A DNA stretch of 64,000 nt, from positions 1-64,000 of the forward strand of contig JAILHH010000041.1 of the NCBI GenBank assembly GCA_024695935.1. Reading direction: 5' to 3'. Each line of letters begins with the position of its first letter. Position 1 is the first letter of the stretch. Below are positions 42,645 to 51,769 of the stretch, one piece after another. Both the position numbers and the translations under genes were made by a program. The notes below the pieces were generated by a model that did not search any database, had not been told where the DNA came from, and saw nothing but the letters and a program-made list of their open reading frames with translations. The DNA comes from Acetatifactor sp. Its GTDB lineage: Bacteria > Bacillota > Clostridia > Lachnospirales > Lachnospiraceae.

Positions 42645-43358
42645 ATGGAAGTGGCAACTTTGCAAAGACATATGTTGCTGGGTGAAATTTTGATGGCCAG
42701 AGGCTATATATCCGGCAACCAGCTTGATTTTGCATTGGTCGAGCAAAGAAAAAGAGGCATTCGTCTGGGGGAGTTTCTCGTAAATGCGGGGATGATCAGC
42801 CAGGATGCTTTGACGGAAGCTCTGGAGGTTCAGGAATCGGAAAAACCGGTGAACCATATAGCCAGAGTGGCAAGATTTACAAAAGTAACAAGAGACAGGT
42901 ACATTGAGGACTGGAAGGGAATCGAGGAAAATTACAACGCAGCTCTTATCTATGATTCCATCAGACAGCCAAAGCGTGCCACAGTGGGAAGTGCAGGTTA
43001 TGATTTTTTCTGTCCCTTTGGGTTTGAATTAAATCCCGGGGATTCGATCACCATACCCACAGGTATCAGGGCTGAGATCCAGCCGGGATGGGTGCTGATG
43101 CTGTACCCGAGAGCAACTCTGGGCTTCAAATATAAGCTCAGACTGGATAACACAACAGGTGTTATTGACAGCGATTATTTCCTGTCTTACAATGAAGGTC
43201 ATATTTTCATCAAGGTTACAAACTGCGGTGAAAAGGTGATCAGAATGATGGCAGGCGATGCGTTTGTGCAGGGAGTATTTCTTCCCTTCGGCATTACCAT
43301 CGAAGATGACACCATCGTGATGAGAAACGGTGGCATAGGAAGTACCGACGATTTTTAG
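42645..43358 (+). CDS. dUTPase with N-terminal MshEN-like (c-di-GMP-binding type) domain
   Basis: 237 residues, GGAGG before the ATG. Residues 11-34 and 40-63 are two 24-residue motifs separated by five residues (second: RLGEFLVNAGMISQDAL to Q63), the arrangement of the MshEN domain of GspE/PilB-type ATPases that binds cyclic di-GMP. The first motif lacks the leading Arg (L11). Residues ~98-237 are a trimeric-type dUTPase: SAGYDFF, YPRATLGFKYK, NTTGVIDSDY, GDAFVQGVF and a GGIGSTDDF tail. So a nucleotide pool enzyme with a possible second-messenger switch. Single gene. Confidence 0.82.
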   Translation: MEVATLQRHMLLGEILMARGYISGNQLDFALVEQRKRGIRLGEFLVNAGMISQDALTEALEVQESEKPVNHIARVARFTKVTRDRYIEDWKGIEENYNAALIYDSIRQPKRATVGSAGYDFFCPFGFELNPGDSITIPTGIRAEIQPGWVLMLYPRATLGFKYKLRLDNTTGVIDSDYFLSYNEGHIFIKVTNCGEKVIRMMAGDAFVQGVFLPFGITIEDDTIVMRNGGIGSTDDF

Positions 43359-43385
43359 AGAGACTATTTTGATTTGATAGGCATC

Positions 43386-43427
43386 CCCCGCATTCGGGAA
43401 AATTCCCGACGGCGGGGTTATTTTTTT
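43386..43427 (+). terminator. Intrinsic terminator after the dUTPase gene
   Basis: CCCCGC pairs with GCGGGG around an inner TCGGGAA/TTCCCGA stem, followed by TTA and seven T residues. Confidence 0.88.
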
Positions 43428-43518
43428 GCCCGACTTTCATAAAACCTGATCTGATGAGAACAATTTTTCCACCAATAAAAAATATGGATTATTTGACAAA
43501 AAGAAGAAAAAGTTCAAT

Positions 43519-43547
43519 TTCATAACATGTGTTTTAAAAAGTATAAT
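43519..43547 (+). promoter_or_regulatory. Possible promoter of the glucan locus
   Basis: TATAAT (43542-43547) with a weak TTCATA 17 bp upstream, 50 bp before the GH16 ATG. A TTGACA at 43493 is too far to pair with it. The weak -35 suits a positively controlled promoter. Confidence 0.45.
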
Positions 43548-43597
43548 AGCTTCGTAGCAAATTACCGTTTTACTATTAATAATGTATGGAGGTTAAC

Positions 43598-45319
43598 ATG
43601 AAAAGGATCAAAGGGTATCTGCTTTTATTGACGGTTTTTGCCTTTATTTTCGGTGTGGGGGCTCCGAAAATATCTGCCAAAGCGGAGGCGGCAAACCTTG
43701 TTTCAAACGGAAATTTTGAAAGCGGAGATATTAACTGGTATGAACTGGGCGCAGGGTATGTTACCAATGTGAGCGCACCCGGTGCAAACGGCTCGTCAAA
43801 CAGCCTGGTAATCGGAAGCGGAGAGGGTGGCATGGGTCAGATGATCAGTGCTTCCGGAAACTCTACTTACGTCTTAAGCGGTTACGGAAAGGTGTCACGA
43901 AACGGTGAAACAGCTTATCTTGGCGTAGACTGCATGAATGCAAACGGTGTAAAGATCGCCGGAGGAAAGTTCGAGATGACTTTTTCCACCACTTCTTTTA
44001 CAAAGAAAAGCCTGGAATTTACGACCGTTGACGGAACGGCTTATATTCAGGTTTATACTTACAAAAACTACAGCAATGCATCGGTTTATCTGGACGAGAT
44101 CACTCTCACTGCTTTTTCAGATGAAAGCAGCCTTGAAAATTCAGGGTTTGAAGACGGAAAGGGCAGCTGGTATGAACTTGGCCCTACACATGTTACGGCT
44201 GTTGTAAACGGCGGAACCGGCACAAGCGGAAACGCGCTGAGGATCGGTACCGGTGAAGGCGGAATGGGTCAAAGGATAGGAGCCTCTGCAAACACTTCTT
44301 ATGTTTTATCAGGTGTCGGAAAGGTAAGCGGTAATGAGATCGGTTACCTTGGCGTTGACTGCATGAATGCAAACGGTGTAAAGATCCCCGGCGGAAAGTT
44401 TGAGATAACTTTTACAAATGATTACTATATCAACAAATATCTGACCTTTACCACAGTTCCGGGTACTGCTTATATTCAGGTTTACACCTACAAAAATCCC
44501 GGAAGCGGTTATGCATATTTTGACTCAATTTACCTTTCAAACGGCTCCGGTGGAAACAACGGCGGAAACAACGGCGGAAACAATGGAGGCAATAACGGCG
44601 GTAACAATGGTGGTAATAATGGTGGTAACACTAACCCCCTCGGCGCCGCAGCTTTCTATGACGAGTTTGACTCAGACACTCTGGATACATCCATCTGGAC
44701 CACTGTTGATCAGGTTTGGGGTTCGAACAACAATGGTGTAAGAAGTGACCACGTATCTGTGTCAAACGGAATGCTGGTGATAAGAGGTGACGGCGACTAT
44801 GCCGGGGGCCTTACCAGGGTTGGCGGATGTATCAAGACTGTGGGTGACAATTATGCTTCCGGAAGCTATGAAGTCCGTATGAAGGCCCTTCCCAGGATGG
44901 GAGCCTTAACCGCTATGTGGACCTATTACAATGACGGCGATATCAATCATGAGATCGATATTGAGATGCCCGGAAACACCAGAAGCTTTGACTATGTGCT
45001 CTGCACGGACTGGATCGATGATATCGAGACAAATGCCTATAGGACAAGTGAGCTGATCCCCACATCTACACCACAAAATGACGGAGAATGGCATACTTAC
45101 AGATTTGACTGGCATACGAACCCCAAAAGGGTAGAATATTACAGAGACGGAGTACTCCTTACCACTCAGACCACCACAGTTCCCGATCATGCCGGAAACT
45201 TCTGGCTGGGCGTATGGTTCCCCAACAACTGGTCCGGAACACCGAATTTCGGAACCGACTATTTATATGTGGATTATGTGAAATTTACTCCGTTTTATGA
45301 GTCGGGTGATGTATACTAA
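43598..45319 (+). CDS. Secreted GH16 beta-glucanase with two beta-sandwich binding modules
   Basis: 573 residues from ATG 43598 (GGAGG upstream). Signal peptide ~1-30 (GYLLLLTVFAFIFGVGAP). Two similar CBM4/9/22-like modules (~32-165 and ~170-310), each with a GEGGMGQ loop and near-identical VDCMNANGVKI. A Gly/Asn linker of N-N-G-G repeats leads to a GH16 domain (~345-573) with the catalytic HEIDIEMPG. The ExDxE spacing without the laminarinase bulge suggests mixed-linkage glucan or xyloglucan type activity. First gene of the locus. Confidence 0.9.
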   Translation: MKRIKGYLLLLTVFAFIFGVGAPKISAKAEAANLVSNGNFESGDINWYELGAGYVTNVSAPGANGSSNSLVIGSGEGGMGQMISASGNSTYVLSGYGKVSRNGETAYLGVDCMNANGVKIAGGKFEMTFSTTSFTKKSLEFTTVDGTAYIQVYTYKNYSNASVYLDEITLTAFSDESSLENSGFEDGKGSWYELGPTHVTAVVNGGTGTSGNALRIGTGEGGMGQRIGASANTSYVLSGVGKVSGNEIGYLGVDCMNANGVKIPGGKFEITFTNDYYINKYLTFTTVPGTAYIQVYTYKNPGSGYAYFDSIYLSNGSGGNNGGNNGGNNGGNNGGNNGGNNGGNTNPLGAAAFYDEFDSDTLDTSIWTTVDQVWGSNNNGVRSDHVSVSNGMLVIRGDGDYAGGLTRVGGCIKTVGDNYASGSYEVRMKALPRMGALTAMWTYYNDGDINHEIDIEMPGNTRSFDYVLCTDWIDDIETNAYRTSELIPTSTPQNDGEWHTYRFDWHTNPKRVEYYRDGVLLTTQTTTVPDHAGNFWLGVWFPNNWSGTPNFGTDYLYVDYVKFTPFYESGDVY

Positions 45320-45371
45320 AGAGTGGTAAATCTTAACGGGGCTTTGATACCCCGAAATTGTGGAGAACGTA

Positions 45372-47693
45372 ATGGGTAATGTTTTTGGTTGGTTAAAAAA
45401 ATTTGATACGATCTTTAACAGGGTGATCTTTTCCTTTGTCATCATCGTGGTGATCGTGGTGGTGACAGTAGATTCATTTTTGATCACCAGGTTTTCAAAC
45501 AATTATAATGAAAAGATCGAGAGCTTAAAGATCAACCAGGTGGGATACCTGGAGATAGAGCTGGACAGAGTTTTTCAGGAGGCGAACAAGATCATAATCG
45601 AGATCGCAAATCTCAACAACAAGGACGAAAATGTGGAGAAACTCTTAAATAAAACTCTGGATAACAGCTATTACAATGCTTTTGAGGCTCTGGATTATTT
45701 TAACCTGCTGGCAAATCAGAACGATAATTATGTGAACGGGATCGAATTTTATTCTCTGAAAAATAATCTGTGGCTTTCCACCGCATCCGGGATCACCTAT
45801 GCCAATTCAGATCACGAAAAGGTGTTGGAGGACACGGGGATACTGAAGCGGAAAATTTGCTACGACGGAGATATCAGATGGGTCAGCACCAGAACCGTTA
45901 CCAGAAACAATTCGGAGGAGAGCGTGTATTCCATTGCTGCGGGATACCCGCTCTACACCGATGATCCACATAAATTCAAAGGTTATATCGTAATTAATTT
46001 TTCAAAGGAGTTTGTAGACAGGATCCTGTCCGACAATCTCTCGGATGAGTCGGACGGCGTGGGAATAATAAATTTTGACTCCGAGATACTGATCGCTGAA
46101 GGAAATAAAGAAAGCCTCTCAGAGATGATCAGAAATAAGGATTTCATAACCGGCATCGAAAATAACGAGTCAGAGGGATATGTCCACAAGACAAAGGATT
46201 TCATCCTCATAGGAAAGAGAATGAATGACGAGGACTGGGCTGTTGTGAACCTTGTATCAAAACAGGCCTTTTATAACGAGACCGGCAGGATCGTGACCCA
46301 GAGTATCCTGATCTCCGCTATAGTGATACTGTTTGGCCTGTTGTTTTCATACTTTTTTGCAAGAAACATATACAGACCGTTCTTTTTAATTGTAAACAAA
46401 TTGAACCCTTCGGCAAAGCTCAATAAAAAAGCCAGGGAAAACGAATACTATTACATCGACAGAGCCATCGATGAACTGTCAAAAAAGGCCATGACGAACG
46501 AGGAGATGCTGTCAAAGAACATTAACAGCATAAAGCACGACTTTGTGTCCCAGATCATATTCGGCGGAATTAAGGACAGCCCGGAAGTGGCGGAAAAAAT
46601 GGAACTTATCGGCTTTAAAGAAGACTTCACCTTCAATTGCCTGATGCTTATCGGCCTCCACCCAAAGATCAAGGAGACCATTGAAAAAACCAAGCTGGAG
46701 ATCATATACAGAGATATCATCAGTTTCTTTTACGAATATGACAGTGAGGAGGCTCTGTGCATACCCATCAACCTCTTAAACAGTAACATCTGTGTATTCG
46801 TAAGCAGCAAAAATCCCGACAAGTCACACTTAGAGGTCATCCGTAAAAGGTTAAAGGATTATTTGAGCATCCACTACATGCTGGCTCCCATCATTATAGA
46901 GAGCGGCATCTTTGAAAATATCGAGGACGCAAACGAAAAATACAGGGAGCTTACCGAGCTTGAAAAATATGTATATTTCCTGCCCCACACATATTTTTTG
47001 GATGCGGATGAGATAAACTTAAACGGTGAGGAGACGGATTTTGCAAACTCCGATTTCGAGGGCTTCACCGAAAGCCTCATTGCCAGAAACCCCGAAAAAA
47101 CAGAGGAGATACTAAAGAGATTCGTGGAGACGAAAAATATATTCGATTACTCCGTGGATGTTCTCCATGGTGTGATACTTAAATACATTTTCCTCTACAA
47201 TTTCTACCTTCGTGACATCATGAAGGAGCAAAACGGCGCCGACAATATGCAGATCTACAAGGAACTGGCCCACCTCTATGATGTGGAAGACTTTTATTAC
47301 TGGTTCACCGCTCTCATAAAAGAGACCTTTGAGATACTGTCCTCCATGGAAAATAATCCCAAGAAAACGGTTATCACCATGGTGGAAAATGTGATAATGG
47401 AAAACCTGAGCGAGGAAAACCTCTCCCTTGAGTACATAGCGGAAAAAGTATACTTAAGTCCCAAATACATAAGCCGTATCTTTAAAGAGGAGACCGGAAG
47501 CACCGTGACACAGTTTACGAACGAGTGCAGGCTTAACAAAGCGGCAAGGATGCTGCTTGAATCAAACATATCCTTGGAGGAACTTATAAAGGAAGTGGGT
47601 TACAGCTCCACCAATTACTTCATCAAAAAGTTCAAGGAAAAATACTCCGTGACCCCCACCCAGTACCGCAGAAACTCCGTGGGACAGCAGTAA
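45372..47693 (+). CDS. Two-TM sensor AraC family transcriptional regulator
   Basis: 773 residues from ATG 45372 (TGGAG upstream). Membrane segment ~16-36, an extracellular Cache-like sensor region to ~305, second membrane segment ~305-330, a cytoplasmic linker, and a C-terminal AraC DNA-binding domain (EYIAEKVYLSPKYISRIFKEETG and SSTNYFIKKFKEKYSVTP). This one-component type controls glycan importers in Firmicutes (YesN/YtdP-like). It likely binds extracellular sugar or the lipoprotein and activates the locus. Confidence 0.9.
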   Translation: MGNVFGWLKKFDTIFNRVIFSFVIIVVIVVVTVDSFLITRFSNNYNEKIESLKINQVGYLEIELDRVFQEANKIIIEIANLNNKDENVEKLLNKTLDNSYYNAFEALDYFNLLANQNDNYVNGIEFYSLKNNLWLSTASGITYANSDHEKVLEDTGILKRKICYDGDIRWVSTRTVTRNNSEESVYSIAAGYPLYTDDPHKFKGYIVINFSKEFVDRILSDNLSDESDGVGIINFDSEILIAEGNKESLSEMIRNKDFITGIENNESEGYVHKTKDFILIGKRMNDEDWAVVNLVSKQAFYNETGRIVTQSILISAIVILFGLLFSYFFARNIYRPFFLIVNKLNPSAKLNKKARENEYYYIDRAIDELSKKAMTNEEMLSKNINSIKHDFVSQIIFGGIKDSPEVAEKMELIGFKEDFTFNCLMLIGLHPKIKETIEKTKLEIIYRDIISFFYEYDSEEALCIPINLLNSNICVFVSSKNPDKSHLEVIRKRLKDYLSIHYMLAPIIIESGIFENIEDANEKYRELTELEKYVYFLPHTYFLDADEINLNGEETDFANSDFEGFTESLIARNPEKTEEILKRFVETKNIFDYSVDVLHGVILKYIFLYNFYLRDIMKEQNGADNMQIYKELAHLYDVEDFYYWFTALIKETFEILSSMENNPKKTVITMVENVIMENLSEENLSLEYIAEKVYLSPKYISRIFKEETGSTVTQFTNECRLNKAARMLLESNISLEELIKEVGYSSTNYFIKKFKEKYSVTPTQYRRNSVGQQ

Positions 47694-47703
47694 ATGTGGA
47701 ACA

Positions 47704-47730
47704 GTTGCAATCACATGGAATATTTGCAAC
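47704..47730. promoter_or_regulatory. Inverted repeat upstream of the solute-binding protein gene
   Basis: GTTGCAA (47704-47710) and TTGCAAC (47724-47730) are perfect inverse copies 20 bp centre to centre, in the 150-bp leader before the binding protein start. A candidate site for the neighbouring AraC regulator; no second copy was found before GH16 or the permeases. Confidence 0.45.
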
Positions 47731-47843
47731 AAAAAAACCCGATTTTTTAAAGAAAGTAGAATATTTACGATTTAAATTTAAGGTTTTGTCCGATATATTT
47801 GGCCTTACCAAACAACCTACAAGTTTATGGAGGAGGACAAAAA

Positions 47844-49481
47844 ATGTTTATGAAAAAATTGAAAAAGGCAGTTGCGATCGTAATTGCCACATCAATGTCT
47901 GTAATGGCATTGGCGGGTTGCGGAAGTTCATCACAGCCCACATCCACATCCGAGATCACGGATACAACTTCTGCTGAGGCAGGAGAGATCGCAGAGGAAA
48001 CAGAAGACAAAGGGGATCCCGTTGAAGTATCAATGTTCATTCCCAGCCGTCTTCCCGACGCACTCTACACAGAAGACACACTTACATTTAAAGTACTTGC
48101 GGAAAAGATGAACATGAAATTCGACATCGAGACCGTAGTAAACGCAGAAGCAAAGAACAAGTTCAGCGTTATCGTTGCCAGTGGCAAGACAAATGACGTA
48201 ATGGCCGGCACACTTTCCGATATCAACAAGTTCGGTATGTCAGGCGCATTCCTTCCTTTGGATGATCTCATCGATCAGTACGCTCCCAACTTAAAGCAGT
48301 ATGTTTGCGACAACAAAGAAGTACTTGCTCAGACAGCTGCAAGTGATGGCAAGGTTTACGGTATTCCAATGCTGACAGCAGTCAGAACAGCTATGGGTTA
48401 CTGCATCAGACAGGACTGGCTTGATGACCTTGGTATGGAAGTTCCCGTGACCATCGACGACTGGCACGAAGTTCTCACAGCATTCAAGAATACTGACTTA
48501 AACGGTAACGGAGCAGTAGACATCACTCCCCTTATCCTTGACCGTGCATGGGAGAACTACTTCAACAACTTTGCAGATGCATGGGGAATCGAACTTAACG
48601 GAAACAACGATTACTGGATGGTAAAGGATGGCCAGATGGCATTTGCACCCATTCTTCCCGAGACAAAAGAGTACCTTGCCACAATGGCTCAGTGGTACAA
48701 AGAAGGTCTCATCGACCAGGAATTCGTAACAAGAGAGGATACAAACAACTATCACATCCTCAATAATAAGGCCGGCGCCACATGCTATTGGACAGGTTAT
48801 ATCGCAGGAATGAATTCAAACAGCGAAGTTCTTGCAAATGATCCCGACACCAACTGGCAGGTTATCCAGCCCCCCGTACTCACTGAGGGACAGGCTCCCA
48901 AGACCTTCAGCCAGCAGGCTGCAGTAGGTGGAAGCGCATGGGCTATCTCTTCAAAGGTTTCAGAGGAGAAGGCCATCGAGATCATCAAGATGTTCGATTA
49001 TGTTTACAGCGACGAAGGTTCAATGCTCTTTAACTTTGGTGTTGAGGGCGACAGCTTCCAGTATGTGGACGGTGTTCCTGAGTACACAGACAAGGTTACA
49101 GGTTCAGAGGACGGCCTTGTAACATGGATCCGTTCAAACGGTATGCAGCCACTCATCGGTATCAGACAGCTTCCTGAGTATGAGGCAGCTTCATGTGCAA
49201 ATGAGGATGTAAAGGATCAGCTCTTCAACTATGTTGAAAACAATTATTTCTATGACATCAATCCCAGCCTTGTTCTCACAGAGGATGAGCAGGATAAATA
49301 CGACGCTGTAATGAGCGCTATCAAGATCTATGTGGATGAGGAACTCCTTAAGTTCATCATCGGCACCACACCCATCGATAAATTCGATGATTTTGTTAAC
49401 AAGATTGGCGAGATGGGAATTCAGGATGCCATCGACCTTGAAAATCAGGCATATGCCAGATACACATCACTGTCTGAATAG
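47844..49481 (+). CDS. Extracellular solute-binding lipoprotein
   Basis: 545 residues from ATG 47844 (GGAGGAGG upstream). Lipoprotein signal with lipobox ALAGC, then a Ser/Thr-rich spacer. CUT1-type oligosaccharide-binding fold of the LplA/YtcQ kind (DLNGNGAVDITPLI, a calcium-type loop; AWAISSKVSEEKAIEIIKMFDYVYS). Captures glucan oligosaccharides for the permeases encoded 3.4 kb downstream. The codon use looks strongly biased, as for an abundant protein. Confidence 0.92.
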   Translation: MFMKKLKKAVAIVIATSMSVMALAGCGSSSQPTSTSEITDTTSAEAGEIAEETEDKGDPVEVSMFIPSRLPDALYTEDTLTFKVLAEKMNMKFDIETVVNAEAKNKFSVIVASGKTNDVMAGTLSDINKFGMSGAFLPLDDLIDQYAPNLKQYVCDNKEVLAQTAASDGKVYGIPMLTAVRTAMGYCIRQDWLDDLGMEVPVTIDDWHEVLTAFKNTDLNGNGAVDITPLILDRAWENYFNNFADAWGIELNGNNDYWMVKDGQMAFAPILPETKEYLATMAQWYKEGLIDQEFVTREDTNNYHILNNKAGATCYWTGYIAGMNSNSEVLANDPDTNWQVIQPPVLTEGQAPKTFSQQAAVGGSAWAISSKVSEEKAIEIIKMFDYVYSDEGSMLFNFGVEGDSFQYVDGVPEYTDKVTGSEDGLVTWIRSNGMQPLIGIRQLPEYEAASCANEDVKDQLFNYVENNYFYDINPSLVLTEDEQDKYDAVMSAIKIYVDEELLKFIIGTTPIDKFDDFVNKIGEMGIQDAIDLENQAYARYTSLSE

Positions 49482-49518
49482 GAGCTTATTGGCAAACCTT
49501 AAGGTAAATGAGTAACAC

Positions 49519-49550
49519 ATAAGAGGAAGGTTTATGCCTTCCTCTTACTT
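49519..49550 (+). terminator. Partial terminator after the solute-binding protein gene
   Basis: TAAGAGGAAGG pairs with CCTTCCTCTTA, followed by only CTTTTA. A strong stem with a weak T-run fits read-through that makes the binding protein more abundant than downstream products. Confidence 0.7.
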
Positions 49551-49621
49551 TTACCGGTCTGTGGAGCTTTTAAAGTCTTCACAGGAGGTTTACTGTTTCG
49601 TATTTTGAGAGGATTAATTTT

Positions 49622-51751
49622 ATGAAAAGAAGATTGGCGGTTTTACTTATTCCCGTCCTGCTGCTTGGTTACTTGAATTTGGGGGTAATGCGTGTCAGTG
49701 CCATCAGTGGAGACGGGAATATTTTATTAAATCCCGGATTTGAGGAGGATTTTTCCGATGCGGGATGGAGTCCCGACGGATGCGTTATAACAGAGGATGT
49801 TTTTAACGGCGGTGAAAAAAGTGCAAGACTCGGTGCCGGAGAGACAGGGTGCTATTATGCGATTACAGAAGGCTTTAACCCGGGCGAAACCTTTGTATTA
49901 AAGGCATTCGGAAGCGTTTCCGAAGAAGGGGAACTTGGTATAGTAAACGTGGAGATGCGAGGGGACGACGGACTGATCCTAAGGAGCGGAGTCACCTTTG
50001 ACAACACAGGCGCCATGGTGGAAAAACAGCAGGAGGTTGTGATCCCCGACGGCACCACACGTATCATGGTATGCCTTTACAAGGAGGCAAACGTAGGCGG
50101 ATTTGCTTATTTTGATGATATTTATTTTGGAAAAAAGATCCCTAAGGTTGCTGAAAATGTAAACCTTCTGACCAATCCCGATTTTGAGAATGCACTTAGT
50201 AGCTGGGAGCCTGACGGCGTGCGCGCAGAGGGTGACGTGGTTAAAAACGGCGCAGGTGCAGCTGTCATAGGACCCGGTGAAGGCGGCGGATATTTTGCTG
50301 TAAACGGAGACTTTTCAGATGCGAGAAAGATCACCATCTCAGGCTGGGGAAGTGTATCTCTTGACGGTGAAAAGGCACTCTTTGGAGTTGATATGTTTGA
50401 TGCTGCAACCGGCGGAAACAGGATAGGAAAATATCAGATCGTGTTTACGGATGTAAATGAATATGCATATAAAACCTTTACTTTTGACGTGGTTGAAGGC
50501 ACAAAGAGGATAACGGTATTTATGTACAAGGAGGCAGGAGAAGGGGGATTTGCTTATTTTGACGATCTCTCAGTTGTAATCGACAAGGAGGAGGCACCTG
50601 TTACCGTAAGCGGAAACGAAAAGGTGATAATAAATCCTGCTCCTGAGGGCCTGGAGTGCGTAGCTTCGGATATTCCTGATGAATATGATCACACCGAAGG
50701 GGATAAGGATTATTTTTACAGAAATTATAAATGCTATGTAAATTCCGCAGAGTCCCCCAGTCAGGCTCCGGACAGCAATTACGTATTGACCGAGAGGCTT
50801 TCGGGATATTCTAACCATGTTCAGTATTATCACAGAGAATACAAAAAGCTCATGAGGGCAATGTGGGTATGGAATTTTGATATTCTGGAGGATGCTGCAA
50901 AACAGGATGAGTTCTTTGATTTTGTGGCCGAAAAAAATATCAATACCCTCTATATGAACACGGGAAGCGATGACAGCGGAGTGTCAAGAGTGGTAGGTCA
51001 CCCCGAGGAATACAAGGCATTTAACAAAAGAGCCCACGAGATGGGAGTAAAGGTTGAGGCTTTAGACGGGGCCATGGAGTGGGTGAGAGAGGAAAACCAT
51101 GAGATCCCTCTTTCAAAGATCAGAGAAGTCATTGCATATAACAGTTCGGTTCAGGCTGATGAGCGCTTTGACGGAGTGCACCATGACAATGAGCCCTACA
51201 CCCTTCCCGAATGGGATTCAAACACTGCAGAGATCGCGACGGCTTATCTTGACCTGGCAAAGGCTTCCCATGCTCTTACAAGTGCCAACAATTTAACCTA
51301 TGCGGTGGATATACCTTTCTGGTATGATTCACTTTCCGCAACGGCAAATCTCCAATACGAGGGTGTTACAAAGGGATTAAATTATCACATCATAGACAAT
51401 GTGGACTATGTGGGAATCATGGCTTACAGAGACACTGCTCTTGGAACCGACGGCATCATATATCACACCGAGGATGAGATAAAATATGCCGCATATAACG
51501 GAAAGGAAGCAGTCATCGGCGTTGAGACCTACGATGTGCCCGACCACGAGGCAAATCCTCCAAAGGTTACTTTCTATCAGGAGGGTGAGGCTTACATGAA
51601 CGGCGAGATCGCAAAGGTCACAGACTATTACAAAAACGCCTTCAACAAACTGGACAACCATGCGGCCCCGGGATTTAAAGGCATTGCGATCCATTATTAT
51701 GACACCTACAAAGATCTGCCCCTTGAACCCAGAACGGTTTCAGGAAACTAG
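49622..51751 (+). CDS. Secreted TIM-barrel-like protein with two binding modules, unclassified
   Basis: 709 residues. Signal peptide ~1-28. Two beta-sandwich modules (~30-180, ~182-325) related to those of the GH16 protein (LGAGETGCYYAI and IGPGEGGGYFAV match its GEGGMGQ loops; NPGFEEDFSDAGW, NPDFENALSSW). Residues ~405-700 resemble a TIM barrel: RAMWVWNFDILED, INTLYMNTG, MGVKVEALDGAMEW, FDGVHHDNEPYTLPEWD, DYVGIMAYRDTA, GIAIHYYDTYK. The D-x-E of HHDNEPY and D of MAYRD are candidate catalytic acids. I cannot assign a GH family. Confidence 0.75.
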   Translation: MKRRLAVLLIPVLLLGYLNLGVMRVSAISGDGNILLNPGFEEDFSDAGWSPDGCVITEDVFNGGEKSARLGAGETGCYYAITEGFNPGETFVLKAFGSVSEEGELGIVNVEMRGDDGLILRSGVTFDNTGAMVEKQQEVVIPDGTTRIMVCLYKEANVGGFAYFDDIYFGKKIPKVAENVNLLTNPDFENALSSWEPDGVRAEGDVVKNGAGAAVIGPGEGGGYFAVNGDFSDARKITISGWGSVSLDGEKALFGVDMFDAATGGNRIGKYQIVFTDVNEYAYKTFTFDVVEGTKRITVFMYKEAGEGGFAYFDDLSVVIDKEEAPVTVSGNEKVIINPAPEGLECVASDIPDEYDHTEGDKDYFYRNYKCYVNSAESPSQAPDSNYVLTERLSGYSNHVQYYHREYKKLMRAMWVWNFDILEDAAKQDEFFDFVAEKNINTLYMNTGSDDSGVSRVVGHPEEYKAFNKRAHEMGVKVEALDGAMEWVREENHEIPLSKIREVIAYNSSVQADERFDGVHHDNEPYTLPEWDSNTAEIATAYLDLAKASHALTSANNLTYAVDIPFWYDSLSATANLQYEGVTKGLNYHIIDNVDYVGIMAYRDTALGTDGIIYHTEDEIKYAAYNGKEAVIGVETYDVPDHEANPPKVTFYQEGEAYMNGEIAKVTDYYKNAFNKLDNHAAPGFKGIAIHYYDTYKDLPLEPRTVSGN

Positions 51752-51769
51752 AGAAAGGACACGGTAAAG

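Noticed and set aside
45338-45356. Hairpin CGGGG/CCCCG between GH16 and the regulator gene as a terminator
   Set aside because: Only five base pairs and no T-run; at most a minor RNA stability or processing element.
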